The notes below the pieces were generated by a model. It did no database searches. It saw only the letters and a program-made list of their open reading frames with translations, and had not been told where the DNA came from. A stretch of DNA of 64,000 nucleotides from Paraconiothyrium sp. Pb-2020 (taxonomy: Eukaryota; Ascomycota; Dothideomycetes; Pleosporales; Didymosphaeriaceae), in the NCBI GenBank assembly GCA_022419385.1, contig JAJUBI010000005.1:3162001-3226000 (forward strand). Reading direction: 5' to 3'. Both the position numbers and the translations under genes were made by a program. Shown in pieces: positions 34,569 through 46,217 of the stretch; the first letter of the stretch is position 1; the number at the start of each line of letters is the position of its first letter.

Positions 34569-35946
34569 ACGTTGCGGTAGCCGGGAGCATGTAAGATAGA
34601 TGGATGGAATGCATACCGAAGGTGATGCGCAGCCGACATCCCCCAGAATACTTTCGCACGCGTTGCGCCCTGATTCTCAACTTTGTTACGATTTCACTGT
34701 AGATAACCTTTCACTTGCTTGGACACAAGCCTCGATCACATATGATCGCTTCACCTCGAATGAGAACTTGTTCTCGGATCCTCAAAACAAATGCTTTTCC
34801 GATTGAGATCGTTTTAATAGGAATCAGATAGGGAAGGCGTAGTGGAGTGCCCAAAGGGTTACATCCGACAAGCTTCCTGCTGACTAGCGGGGTTGCCGAA
34901 GGATCATCAAGCTCGTAGGCAAGCCTCGCGGATGCGGGTCCGCTGGTTTCATGCGAAGAGCTTGCAAATTAGGCGAATCTGCATGAGTAAGATTAGCAGT
35001 GTTTTGACTCCTGCATTGTGGCGGATACGGTGGGACTGTCCAACCATTCAGCTACCGTGCAACAAGCTCCCCTCGTTGTCCTCGTGGTCGAGTGCGACGA
35101 ACACCCGCGTCAGTGGATAGTAAATATTTGCGAAGCGAGAACATGTGGTGTTTGACTCCTGCATAGACTCGTCCGTAGCGGCTGCATGGGAAGGGTTCAA
35201 AGAAGCAACGTAAACTTTAGTCTTGACTGCATCCCAGTCGTTTTCCGCCTCGAGCACAGACAAAAGCGGTTGGACTCGCTGCAGAATCTCATGTATGAGT
35301 GTGTAGGTCAGGGACTACGCTATCAACCTATTGACTTATGTAGGCGGCCCTAGGTTACAGATGACGCTTGAAAACCTGGTGGTGTATCTTGTCTCTGCTC
35401 ATCTGCTGACTATCTCTGTGAGTGGTCCTGACCGCTCTTCAGCAATACCCGCCTTGAGAAGGCATGCTCATCGTATGGGTTAACGAGAAGGCGGCACTTT
35501 GCTTTTGGTGATCAGCGTTAAAGTGTCGATATCGACAATGCAACACAGTGTAATGGCCACTGTTACCTTCGAATGACGATGACGGCGTCCGAACTATTGG
35601 TTCCTTACTAGGTAGCACACTAACGGCCCTCAGCCACAGGCGACCATCTCAGCTCTCAGCACAAAAATAACGATCACTAGCCTCACGCTGTACATACTTC
35701 CACGAAACGCTTCCGAACCCTCGTTTCGCTTCGATTCATTCGCTTCCATTTCTTCAATTGCAATCTACGGCCCCATATTCAGTCTTTCTTTCCCCCCGCT
35801 TGACCACCCTTCCCGAATAGCCACGCGTCCGCCTCACCGCCTACCCCACCATCCCGGGAACGCCCCTCGACGCCGACTTTCGCGCTGCGACGACGCATCA
35901 CCTCTTGTAACCCTTCAGCTTGGATAGCTGAATTTGAAGGGGCAGC
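34569..35946. other. No supported gene; leader of GNA1
   Basis: About 1.4 kb without domain-bearing frames. The last 250 bp before the GNA1 start are rich in C/T runs (for example tctttctttccccccg), common in fungal housekeeping promoters. Confidence 0.4.
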
Positions 35947-36609
35947 ATGTCTCTCGTCACACCCGTCACCGACGACTCAATGCCGCTCTTCAGCGCTTCT
36001 CTCATCTCGCCCGAAGTCGTCTCACAGCTCCCCGAAGGCTACACAATCCGGCCGCTGCAGCGCGGCGACTACGCAAAAGGCTTCCTCGACGTGCTGCGCG
36101 TCCTAACCACTGTCGGCGACGTCACAGAGGAGGTATGCACGCTCGCCAGCCAGCTGACACCTCCAGTCGCGCGGTGCCTCCAAACGGTGGTTTACAAAGG
36201 GGATTGATAGCTAACAGGCATGTGTGTGTAGCAATGGAATCAGCGTTATGAATGGCTCACCCAGCACAACGACCAGTACTTCCTCCTCTCAATCCTCGAC
36301 CCCTCCTCCCGCGTCGTCGGCACTGGCGCCCTCATCGTCGAGCGCAAGTTCATCCACAACCTGGGTCTCGTAGGCCACATTGAGGACATCGCCGTCGCGA
36401 AAGACCAGCAGGGCAAAAAGCTGGGTCTGCGCATCATCCAGGCGCTCGATTACGTTGCTGAGAAGGTTGGATGCTACAAGAGCATTTTGGATTGTTCTGA
36501 GGCGAATGAGGGATTCTATGTTAAATGTGGCTTCAGGCGGGCCGGGCTCGAGATGGCCCATTATTATGGGGAGAGCAAGCCGAAAGGTGGCGCAGCGAAG
36601 GGGCAGTAG
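35947..36609 (+). CDS. GNA1: Glucosamine-6-phosphate N-acetyltransferase
   Basis: Exons 35947-36132 and 36232-36609 (187 aa), the usual GNA1 size. It transfers acetyl from acetyl-CoA to glucosamine-6-phosphate, a step of UDP-GlcNAc synthesis that feeds chitin, GPI anchors and N-glycans, in the cytosol. The GNAT fold is clear: YTIRPLQRGDYAKGFLDVL at the start, RYEWL and YFLLSI, VVGTGALIVERKFIHNLG, then the acetyl-CoA loop HIEDIAVAKDQQGKKLGLRI (Q-x-x-GKK-x-G type) and the C-terminal YKSILDCSEANEGFYVKCGF. The intron (99 nt, GTATGC...GTGTAG) joins EE to QW, a conserved part of the family, so the splice is well supported. ATG 35947 gives a normal N-terminus. Confidence 0.93.
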
Positions 36610-38752
36610 GATCCGGGTATTTAGGAGAAGGGGAGGTTGTAGGGACGCATTGCGGATATAGAGACGGTAGACTTGGCTCGGCGTGGTTAAATCTAGACAC
36701 CCGCTCGAGAAGTGATACGTACCGATTTGTGAGCGTTTGTATCTGGAGCTACTCTGGGACTGCGAGTTGTTGTCGGGCTGCTTGCCGCATGAAACACATG
36801 TTTCGATACGGAGGCGGTTCGTCAAACGCAAGCAACCCTCAAACGCCTTGCAACACAACCAATGCAGGCGTCTGCCGCTCGTGGTTCAGTCTCTAGATCT
36901 CCTTCCTGGTGTAATTTCGCTCCGCACGCGCTTCCTGTGGTCTCCGATCTTCTGCCGGACGCCCTTGCGAAATGGCTGTTCAGCAACACTCAGTTCAACT
37001 GCCGTAGTATGCGCTGGCGTCCTGTCGCATACTAGCTCAGGGAGCTCGACTTCATTCACGTAGTAGATTCCCCACTCCTGGTTTTCTGAATGGTGCACTT
37101 CTCGGCGTCTACAAGATCGAAATCGATTGTTGATGCACTGTTTCCGTTGATGTATCTCTTTGACGTACCTCCGGCCGGAGCCTTGGCTATGGTTGGAACA
37201 CAGAGCAAGGGCAGGTAGATAGCGAGGATAGCGAGAATGACTGGCTGAAGGATGACACCTTAGGCTTGGGCGAGAGCACCGACACCGAACGGGATGATGC
37301 GGCTCCGCCTCCACCGAAGGCTGTTGCGGAATCATGGCAGAAACGTGGAGCTGCGCGGGAAACACATTTGTGGCTGCGACGACTGCGGGTGGGAAGACTG
37401 GTCCGAGGAAGAAGTTTTGAACCGAGACTGCGATGGGAGATACATTGAACTAGAGGACGAGCCCAAACGTCAGGCCATCGCGAGGAGGATGTTATACCTA
37501 GCGTTGATAAGTGCAAAGTCCGATGCCCGAGCGCACAAGCCGACTCACCATCACAGCGAATTTTCTTCCAGCTTCGGCGTCAAGAAACCTAGCAAAACTC
37601 GCCCAAGTGTGATTCCGAGAGAACAATGGTCAATGTTCCCGAGGCGAAAGCTTCGCCAGAACGTTCGCGTCGCATCAGGGTGACAACTTAGCCTCCCAGT
37701 GCGATTTCGATGCCCACCGAGCAGAACAGGAAGAAGAATACCACTGAGGTCATACGGCTCTTCAGAGCTTCTTGTAGTCGTCTTTCTTTTCCAGCCGCAT
37801 TACCGGACTATTACTGTCGGCACATCCGTAAAGAGAGAGCTCATAGAGCTCTAATGACTTAGGTCATGCCGCATCCAAGTTGCGCACCAAAAAGTAGTGT
37901 TCTTGATCCAAAATAGGCCCCAAAATGTAGAGAAAAGCACACCGCTTCCACCTCGCCTCAGTAAGCACAGCACCGAGCCTATACACCCCATGCAGAAAGT
38001 GCAGAAACACCATGATCTTGTTTGAAAAAGACCAGATCGCCGAAAACTAGGTTCCACGCTACATTCTCGATGCCATTGCCGAAGCCCACGCGCAGAGGAC
38101 CACAGAGGCAGGATACGGCGGATGCAGCAAGAGACGCGTTATTTTATTTTATGGGACTTGTTCCTTGAAGCCTGCACCGACATGGTGGAGTTCAGTTGTG
38201 GTATGCGATGAGCTTGAGGAAACCATTGTGGTACAGCTCATGCGCAATGGAGCGGTCGGCAAGTGAAAAAATTCCATTGCTTATTATTGACCGTGGGAAG
38301 ATTTGGCAACAATATTGTTGAGTCAAGCTTGCAAGATTGTTAGTTTGCAATATCTCCAATCCGTTATGAAGTGAAAGCGGAAACCATCTGCGTTATGAGT
38401 CAATCGATCAACAGACGGTAGACAAAGGCAAAGATGCAACGCTGGGCTTTCCCCCACAGCATAGAAGGGGCCTCCGCACAGCGCCATGGCTATTCTTCGA
38501 AAGCCTGTGATGGGGCGGTGGTGAACGACGGGATGGTTAAATGAGGCTGAAGTGGGCTCGGCGAACATTTTCTGATTGGTCGGGTGTCGGAGAAACCATC
38601 TCCATAGTTCCGCCGGCTGGTCGCATTAACTAGACAAACGGTACCCACGAGACAGTGCGAAAAACATCTGGGCAATGAGAAGCTCTGGTATCTGCTTAGC
38701 TGCATTTCGAGATTCCTCAAACGAAGGACCGTGAAACCGCTCAATCCAAAGC
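36610..38752. other. Mostly empty interval with one unidentified minus-strand frame
   Basis: A minus-strand open frame of 159 codons (36886-37365) ends in a basic tail and contains EWGIYYVNEVELPELVC. It has no recognised domain and overlaps plus-strand frames of similar length (37294-37683), so I do not call a gene. Nothing else is supported. Confidence 0.3.
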
Positions 38753-40615
38753 ATGGCTGTACAAGAAGTGCCAAAGGGCCCCAAGCGAAACGACCGTGCT
38801 GGACAACAGTTCGCTATCAAACTTCCGACTCACACAACTCCAAGCGAGCTTCGACACAAATATGCGGCAGATGACATTCAGGCCATGGTTGGGAGCAAAT
38901 TCGAACCCGTAGACTTGGAGAACACGCCTGTCGTTGACTCTGGCCTTCCACCCGAGTTATGGACCATTGTGCAATCCGCACCTGCAAGCTTTCCTCCGCA
39001 ATACTTTCTCGATGTTAGTCGGAATCTACTAGAGAATCCAAATTTGACCGCTTCGCACCTGTCACGGGCGGAGTTATCCTACACAAGTTTCACGGATGCT
39101 TCGTACAACGCCGAAGCCGCTCATCCACATGAGCTCGCAAGTATTATAAAGCACCTGAAGACCGATCATCAACCACGCCTAGTGCCTGGCGGCGTGTCAG
39201 GTTACAAGCTTCAGTGGACCGTCGTCCGAAAGCTAATACCTAGGAACCCTAAGTTGGACGAGGCCTTGCAACAGACATGTCATCTGTACACTTCTACCGA
39301 GCAGGTCGTAGTACCAGGAGAGAGCAGCAGCAGCAGCAGCAGCAGCAAATTCGATGCCGAAAGGTATCTCGTCATCTACATTCCCCACGTCTCAGATGCA
39401 GACTCCATACCGTTCTACCATCCCAAAGTGCGAGGCGTTGCGATTCTCTACTCATATCATAAGCAGCACCCACCAGACGCAGCACCAGGGACCTTGTCAC
39501 TGTACTACGACCTTTTTCCCGGAAGACCGCTGGAGAATCGCATGTCGCGAACTGCGTTGAAGATGCTTGAGACCATCCACAAGCACGCTCGCGGACGCAT
39601 GCAAGGATACCAGAAACGCGTCCACCACGACTTGATCATCCCGCAGAAGACGTTCCAAGACACATACGCCTATTTAAAAGGCATGTATGCCAAGGAACTT
39701 ATTGACAATTGGGTGGAGCAAACGCCCGCGAATAAACATGTCTTCGAGGACCTGGGGATAGCGGCATTCCTGATTGAGCTATGGACGGACATGTATGGTG
39801 GAATCACTCCAGAATCAGACCACCGATCAAGCAACACGAACCCTACAGATGCGGAGAAAGCACAGTTGGAGCTTCAGACTCTAAGGCGGACAATGGCGCA
39901 GCAAGCTTTTCCTGGGTTCGTCGATATCGGTTGCGGGAACGGCCTCCTGGTGTACATCCTCAACAAGGAGGGATGGAAGGGGTGGGGCTTCGATGCACGC
40001 CGCCGCAAAACTTGGTCTACATTTGGCGAAGTGTACCAGCAGCATGTGAAAGAGATGCTGCTCGTCCCGAGCGTTCTGCAAAACCCTGAGGTCGACAGAG
40101 AGGCAGGGAACGGGTCACCACCCTGGCACAACGGCCTTATCCCCAAGGGAAATTTTATCATTTCGAACCACGCTGACGAACTGACTGCATGGACTCCAGT
40201 TCTCGCCTATCTTTCAGACAGCCCTTTCATAGCGATACCTTGTTGCAGTCACAACTTCGGCGGTACGCGCTTCAGGGCGCCGTACCGCCGCGAACACTTC
40301 CCATCTGCTACCACAAACTCCGCGAAGCAGGTATCTGCGTACATGTCGCTCTGTAGCTATGTTGCGCATCTCTGTGCGGCAATGTCGTTTGTTCCGGAAA
40401 AAGAGCATCTGAGGATACCTTCAACGCGGAACATCGCCATCATCGGGCGGAAGAGGGACGGTGATAAGGACAAAGGTAGTCAGGAGGACAGGCTGGAGTT
40501 CATTCGGAAAGTCGTAGAGAAGGAAATGGGAGGTGAAACATCGATCGAGCAGGTGAGGCTACAGTGGCTGAAGAGAGGAAGCGGTTTGATAAAGCCTGGA
40601 TCAGTCGGTCATTGA
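38753..40615 (+). CDS. TRM44: tRNA (uracil-2'-O-)-methyltransferase TRM44
   Basis: Single exon, 620 aa. It uses S-adenosylmethionine to methylate the 2'-O of U44 in tRNA-Ser. Family marks: a long N-terminal region with SIIKHLKTDHQPRLVPGG and GVAILYSYH, LSLYYDLFPGRPL, then the SAM-binding fold beginning with PGFVDIGCGNGLLVYILNKE (about residues 385-405) and GWGFDARRRKTW, followed by ISNHADELTAWTPVLAYL and FIAIPCCSHNFGG. An eight-Ser run at about 191-198 is coded by an AGC repeat. Size agrees with fungal TRM44. Expected location: cytoplasm. No introns or defects. Confidence 0.93.
   Translation: MAVQEVPKGPKRNDRAGQQFAIKLPTHTTPSELRHKYAADDIQAMVGSKFEPVDLENTPVVDSGLPPELWTIVQSAPASFPPQYFLDVSRNLLENPNLTASHLSRAELSYTSFTDASYNAEAAHPHELASIIKHLKTDHQPRLVPGGVSGYKLQWTVVRKLIPRNPKLDEALQQTCHLYTSTEQVVVPGESSSSSSSSKFDAERYLVIYIPHVSDADSIPFYHPKVRGVAILYSYHKQHPPDAAPGTLSLYYDLFPGRPLENRMSRTALKMLETIHKHARGRMQGYQKRVHHDLIIPQKTFQDTYAYLKGMYAKELIDNWVEQTPANKHVFEDLGIAAFLIELWTDMYGGITPESDHRSSNTNPTDAEKAQLELQTLRRTMAQQAFPGFVDIGCGNGLLVYILNKEGWKGWGFDARRRKTWSTFGEVYQQHVKEMLLVPSVLQNPEVDREAGNGSPPWHNGLIPKGNFIISNHADELTAWTPVLAYLSDSPFIAIPCCSHNFGGTRFRAPYRREHFPSATTNSAKQVSAYMSLCSYVAHLCAAMSFVPEKEHLRIPSTRNIAIIGRKRDGDKDKGSQEDRLEFIRKVVEKEMGGETSIEQVRLQWLKRGSGLIKPGSVGH
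39323..39346 (+). repeat. (AGC)8 trinucleotide run in TRM44 coding a Ser tract
   Basis: Eight AGC codons in a row in a linker before FDAERYLVIYIP. In-frame length change would alter only the Ser count. Confidence 0.8.
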
Positions 40616-40921
40616 TACGGCTTAAAATTACGTTACATATGGCAAATGCCCAATTGGCTGCATTGAAACAAGACCAGTCGCATACTCCATCTGTCATAGA
40701 CGTTACTCTCTTCTTCTTATACTTCGAGTTCTGGCGCACAGGGCTTAGAGTTCCCCGACGGCCTGGCGAGAGTTGCCAGGGGAGAGCTTAGCGTGGGGTC
40801 GACCCCGCGTTATCGTACCTATCGCGTTCCCTCACGCCACGAACGCGCCCAAAGGTCATGCTATAGTTCCTGCCGCGATGGGGCGCTCTTCTTTCCTTCT
40901 TCTCAATCACTCGTTCTAAGT
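40616..40921. other. Short intergenic space between TRM44 and the M20 amidase
   Basis: About 300 bp between two plus-strand genes. It should contain the TRM44 3' end and the amidase promoter. Nothing else seen. Confidence 0.4.
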
Positions 40922-42790
40922 ATGGCGGCGCCAGCTTGCAGCTTTCAGGCGGCTTTACAGGCAGCGCATAGGACGGGATTAGCTGCGCCCAGGGCATTGA
41001 ATGCATCGAGAGCTCTCACAGCAACAAACATTCCTCACCGACAACTACAAAGAGCCTTCAAGGTTTCGAGATCCTTGTCCGGATATGAGGCAAGAAGGCT
41101 CTTTGGCCAGACTTCAACATGGCGGTTACAGACGAAAGAGTTGGACGAGGACGCCCTCAGGAGCTTGAAAGTGAACAAGCAGCGCTTGATGGAAGATCTA
41201 CACCACACTTGCCAATGGGGCACTGGAAAACGATGGGGCCAGTGCGCATTCAGCTCCCAGTCTCATTTTTAAGCTTGTTAACAAATGCTCTAGAGCTGAA
41301 ACAGAGACAGGCATGACCCGGCTCGCACTCTCAGACGCCGACAAGCACGCCCGCGACTGGTTCGTCAAGACAACCAGGGATCTTGGATGCAAAGTCACTG
41401 TCGATGAAATGGGCAACATCTTCGCTGTGCGGGCCGGGATCAAGAACGATAAACCGCCCACGTTCGTGGGATCACATCTCGACACGCAGCCAACCGGTGG
41501 TCGATATGATGGCATCTTAGGTGTTCACGCAGGCATCGAGATGCTGAAAGTGCTGAATGAAAATTGGATAGAGACGGAGTATCCCGTTGGTGTCGTCAAC
41601 TGGACAAAGTACGACGATTTCCAGCCAACTCCCTCACCTGCTCAAGCTCACCCCTCTCTAGCGAAGAAGGCGCCCGCTTTCCCCTCTCTATGTCCTCCTC
41701 CGGTGTATGGGCGGGCTCCATACCACTTTCCACGGTACGCAATGTCAGGGTATAATGTGGGTGTTCGTGCCGAGCGATTAATGTAGACTTCAGTCATACA
41801 CCTTTTCGTCTGAAATCTTCAGACATCAGCAGTTGGCCAGAACACCTACTTCACCCACTTTCTTGATGTGTGAACATCGCACTGACTTTGTATACCCACC
41901 TTTAGGCACAAAACCTCCGCGAAGTACATCCCGGTACCGCAACGATGGCCGAAGAACTCTCTCGCATCGGGTACCTTGGTTCCGTACCAGCTTCGCACGA
42001 AGCCACGCCTATGGCCGCGCACTTCGAACTACACATAGAGCAAGGCCCGCTCCTCGAGATAGCCAATAGAAAAGTCGGAATCGTAACAGGAGTCCAGGCA
42101 TACAAGTGGCTCACCATCGATGTGAAAGGCCGGGACTCGCACACGGGTACCACCAACCTTGTAAGCCGCGCCGACGCTCTGCTCGCTGCCTCCAAGATGA
42201 TTCTGCATAGCCATCGACTTGCCACTGCAAACAGCGCGCTCGCCTCCACTGGTATCCTCAATCTCAAGCCAGGAAGCACGAACACTGTCCCAGGCCACGT
42301 CAGCTTCTCACTCGACATCCGCGCGCCGGCCGACGAGACCGTCGCGAAGGTGCTCGCCCTTGTGAAGGAGGACTTCCCCAAGATCGCTGCCGGAGAAAAC
42401 CTTGCTGGTCTCAACGACGGTGGAACACCAAGTCTTCCCTGCAGCATCGACATCATAGAAGATTTCGATAGCCCGGCCACAACCTTTCACCCAAGCTGCA
42501 TCGACGCTGTCACTAGAGCGGCACACAGGGTTCTCGGACCGGGTAGCAAGAGTTTGACGATGGAGATGACGAGCGGTGCTGGACATGATAGCGTGTACAC
42601 CGGCAAGCGATGTCCGACGAGCATGATTTTTGTGCCGTGCAGGGAGGGCATGAGTCACAATCCCGAAGAATTCTGCAAGGAGGAGGACTGTGCGATTGGG
42701 GCAGAAGTGCTGCTGCATTCATTTTTAAGATTTGATCGCATGAGAGAGGTGCAGAGAGTGAGTTGGAAGCAGGAGCCGTATACCCTGTGA
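40922..42790 (+). CDS. M20-family N-carbamoyl-amino-acid hydrolase / beta-ureidopropionase-type amidase
   Basis: Exons 40922-41241, 41294-41608, 41662-41734 and 41906-42790 (530 aa). The family hydrolyses N-carbamoyl amino acids, ureidopropionate or related compounds with two metal ions. Visible blocks: ETGMTRLALSDADKHARDWF, VGSHLDTQPTGGRYDGILGV (metal His and Asp), NEEGARFPLSM (Glu-Glu), AAHFELHIEQGP (metal His), GRDSHTGTT and GAGHDSVYTG (last metal His). All metal ligands expected for the family are present. The first 65 residues are basic and Ala/Arg/Ser-rich with few acids, like a mitochondrial targeting sequence. Introns of 52, 53 and 171 nt restore family text exactly (VVNWTNEEGA, SIPLSTAQNL). 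Substrate cannot be fixed from sequence. Convergent with the minus-strand unit ending at 42826. Confidence 0.88.
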
Positions 42791-42825
42791 GCATATGCAA
42801 GCTCGAAACGTGTTTGGCCCATGTA

Positions 42826-43454
42826 CTAGAGGACCAGACTCTCACCTTGATATGTTAAAATAGCTATACTGCTGTAGACACTTCCGTTGAACCATTCGCA
42901 CTCGCCCTGATAGTACTGAATCTCTTTCGCCGTGACTGTGAAGTTACCCTGCAAATCAACGTTCATGGGCCTTCTCTTGTACTTCAATTTCCAACCGTGT
43001 CTTGCATCTCAATCGTTCCAGACGCCCAGTTGGGTCCAAAGACCGTATCGAGGTTTCGCTTGACCCTGGCAATTTCCACCTTTGAAGGAAACAGTGGCAC
43101 CATGATCGAGACAAACGGTTTTGTTCCTGCGGCTACCTTGACGATATCGACCAATGGGAGCGTTGGAGTTCCAAGATCCCTGGACTCTGGTACGAGCGGC
43201 GCGGGTGCGCTAGCTGTTGCCGAAGAAGCATAAGAGGGACCGCCAGAGGACTCGACCGACATAATTTCTGCGCGAACGTCTAGATCAATGTCAGAGGCAG
43301 AGCTCGATGCGCGATCTTTGAAGGGCATCTGACCTTCGGTCTCTTGGCTGTCGAGACCATTGTGTGAGCTATGCACGTTAACAGACCCCTCAAGTAGCTG
43401 CGCGTCAAGTACTCACTTCACTATCTCGCCACTTCCGAACTCCTTCGGCTCCAT
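42826..43454 (-). CDS. Uncharacterised small protein (177 aa)
   Basis: Exons 43417-43454, 42996-43368 and 42948-42826 (read right to left) make a single frame starting MEPKEFGSGEIVNSHNG. The splice signals are good: GTGAGT...GTTAACGTGCATAG for intron 1 and GTTGGA...GATTTGCAG for intron 2, the latter fixing the continuation into TGNFTVTAKEIQYYQGECEW. The middle is acidic and Ser-rich; PFVSIMVPLFPSKVEIARVK is the most structured part. No family recognised. In the same frame, the sequence upstream of the ATG stays open back to a TAG at 43506, beyond which the Lys-rich unit lies, so the two may once have been one gene. Confidence 0.5.
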
Positions 43455-43505
43455 GGTCTTCACCCACTTAGACACTATCGCTGACTCTGCTACAGCAACA
43501 CCTCC

Positions 43506-43784
43506 CTACTCATGCTTATGCTCCGCCTCCCTCGCCTGCCTCGCCAGCAACTTCTTCTTCCTTCGACTCAGCTTCAGTGGCTGTTCGGCCTGGGCCTGGC
43601 CCTGCACTTGCTGGTTCGCCTCGTTCACCAACTTTTTCCGCTGCTTCTTGCTCAGCGGTGGTCCATTTTGATTTTGGACTGCACCCTGGCCAGGCTGCTG
43701 CTGAGCTTGCTTCTTCTGCTTCTTCATGCGGGCTGTGCGGTGATTAACAGTGGAGGCGGGAGGAGAGGAAAAGGACCTACGCAT
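43506..43784 (-). CDS. Lysine-rich small protein (92 aa)
   Basis: ATG at 43784, or the inner ATG at 43727 (MKKQKKQ). Very basic and Gln-rich: LSKKQRKKLVNEANQQ and LKLSRRKKKLLARQ suggest a nuclear or nucleolar, disordered protein. It stops at TAG 43506; the frame then stays open into the neighbouring unit. Could be an independent gene or the first exon of a longer gene interrupted by the TAG. Family unknown. Confidence 0.45.
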   Translation of the reverse strand: MRRSFSSPPASTVNHRTARMKKQKKQAQQQPGQGAVQNQNGPPLSKKQRKKLVNEANQQVQGQAQAEQPLKLSRRKKKLLARQAREAEHKHE

Positions 43785-44309
43785 TGTGGTAATCGTGTGG
43801 CGAAACGAAAGTGCTCAATGGCATGAATTATCGTGCTTGGGGAGAAAGGTGTGATTGGTTGGGGGGAACTATGTGTACCAGTGTGGAGGAGCATGGTGAA
43901 ATGTAGGCCGGGGTGTTAAGTTCGTTGACATGATGGTGCGAAGGCAAGTGCGACGTCATGACGCGCACCTTCCTGTAGACTGAACGCAAGTGCGTCTTAT
44001 AGAGACCTAGAGGAACAAGTGAAAACTAGTTACGACTGAACTCTCACATTGTTCTCTTCAGTTTTTAAAGAAGGATCTAATTGCAAAACACTTCGAGCTT
44101 ACAGAAGACACGGGGGTATGCCAACGCCAAACGACCCGCACTGACTGACATACTGAGGGTGGCCGCTTAAAGGTATCCAACAAAGCATATTCAAACAGAA
44201 GAAATGAAGAAGCAGGAAGTGAGGGTATGAGGGTATCCGGTTTCGTGACATCGTGAGCGCTAGCGATTCGCGCAGTTTCTAACCTTTCTTGCTGTCGGTG
44301 GATTTTCAC
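43785..44309. other. No supported gene
   Basis: Intergenic region between two minus-strand genes, including the promoter of the Lys-rich unit and the 3' end of the DUF7514 gene. Confidence 0.4.
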
Positions 44310-46217
44310 TTAGAACCGCCACGAATCATATCCGCTGCGGCTGTCGTATCCGTTGGTGCCGCCTCTACCTCGATAGTGATCATCATCGTATACTGACCGA
44401 GGCTGTGAATCGTAGGAGCCGTCCGTGCCGGCGGTGCTGCGACGTTGGTGGCCGGCGGTGCGGTCCGCTTGACGCGCCGCCCATTCCCTCCTTGTCTCAG
44501 CGTCTTTGGCGAATCTCCGTTTTTCATCATTCTCATCGTACGTGCTCGAGGTATAGTACCCGCCGGATACGTTGGGATCTGAGCTCTTGCCGTAGTTGGA
44601 GAAGCTGGGGCTCCTAGGTCTTCGGCCGTTTGTTTGCGTAGCGGACCGAGGATACTGAGATGGGTCGGCTGGTGGGACGTAGGGGTGCTGGCTAGCTGTT
44701 GACTGGGTCCGCCGACGTTGTTCGTGCAAAGGTACCTCTGAAGGTGCGCTTCGACTCGTATCGTCTTCGTACACCTTGCCTCCGCCAGGCGCGGCAGCAT
44801 ATGGTTTCCTCTCTCTTTCCAAAGGCATTGAGATGGGCACATTATCTTCGTCTTCGGATACAACAGCTCTCGGGTCCGGTCGACCTGTGTATGGGCTACG
44901 CTCTCGTTCAAGGCTCGGCGGTACGCTTGCGCTCTGGCTCATTGGTGGCGGTGGCGGGAATGTGGGAGCCCGACGGAGAGGGCCGACACCCTCGGGAGAA
45001 AGAGCAGCAGCGCAACGCTGTTGAGCTTGTAGGTTCTCGATATGGGGGAACAGACGGCGAGGAAGTTCTTTGGGGAAGCGCTCCTTGCAATCGTCGGCGT
45101 TGCTAATTGGCATGTCAAGGACCGCTCTCGAGAGTCGTTCGTACTCCGTATCAGGGTAGGATTGTATCATAGCTGTCATCCATTCCTGGAAGCCGTGAGG
45201 GGTAAGAGCAGGAACATCAGGCTGAGCTGCGGGATGCTCCTGAACAAGGTGGTGTTCGCAGCGCATGTCCCGGTATATCTTACACAGCGTAGAGTATGGC
45301 AGCTTTCCGAATATTGCTATCATCATCAGCATATGGCCATGTATCTTGCTGCACGAACATACTGTCCCAGGGGTAGATGTCTTCAGAGAGTTTGACGTCA
45401 TTGTAAAACCGCAGCATTTTGGAAGGTGTAATGACTAAGCTCTTCTTTGGCTCGTAGTCGTCAATCTATAGAAGTCAGCAATGATTCAACAGCTGCAGAT
45501 GCTAGTACTAACCAGATGCATAGCAAGGCCGCGCAGAAACTCGCCTAAGCGGGGAGTGGGCTGGCCTTGCGGGTTGAATAGCAGCTGCCATCTTCTCTCC
45601 ATAGGTGTCAAGTCGCTTTCTGTCGGCATTCTCGGAGGTGCTGCGGGTCGGGGGGTCGGTCTTTCGTGTAGAATGTCGACAGGCGCACTGTGTTCGTGCC
45701 CAGGCGTTGGAGTGTCTCCAGCACCGTCGAAAAGAGGGTCGTGCGATAGAGGGTCCGGAGAAGCACTTCCGTGACTGCACAGGTCTGCCTGTTTTGGCGA
45801 TGGCGGAGTGTACACGTTGCGTGAAGGAATCGATGTCATAGAAACGGGCGATTGCGGGGGGTACGGTTGCTGCGGCGGTGCGACCGGCTGCTGCGCAGTG
45901 ACACCCATTCCCAGCTTAATCTCGTCCAACACTGACTTTTTTACTTCAGCTGTGATCTGCGCAATGAGCTGAGGGTCGACTTTGCCCGCTGAGTCGGACT
46001 TGTCAAAAGCATTTTTGAGCGCATTGTGGAGTGGTTGCTGGGAAGGCTGAGCGTATCCGTCAATTGTAGCTTTGGACGATGTAGGAGATCTAGGGCGTTG
46101 GGGCTCGCGAAAGCTTGCTTCTTGCTGATAAGATGACGGATAATAAGAGCGAGGATGGTAGGAAGACGAGTACGGTGCCTGGTTAGGATCCGGCTGGCTG
46201 CGGTAGCTGCTGTCCAT
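44310..46217 (-). CDS. DUF7514-domain protein with long disordered flanks
   Basis: Exons 45513-46217, 45363-45465 and 44310-45316 (604 aa). The conserved region, about residues 203-365, reads PMERRWQLLFNPQGQPTPRL, then IDDYEPKKSLVITPSKMLRF, IFGKLPYSTLCKIYRDMRC and PALTPHGFQEWMTAMIQSYP. This is the fungal DUF7514 domain, of unknown function. The N-terminal 200 residues are Tyr/Ser/Pro/Gln-rich. The C-terminal 240 residues are Arg/Ser/Tyr-rich and disordered, with a basic ERER pattern and an SRSGYDSW end. Introns are 47 nt (GTTAGT...CTATAG) and 46 nt (GTATGT...GATAG), both fixed by family text. A scaffold or RNA-linked role is possible but is a guess. Confidence 0.85.

Noticed and set aside
36886..37365. 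159-codon minus-strand frame downstream of GNA1
   Set aside because: No domain and overlapped by open plus-strand frames; not enough to call a gene.
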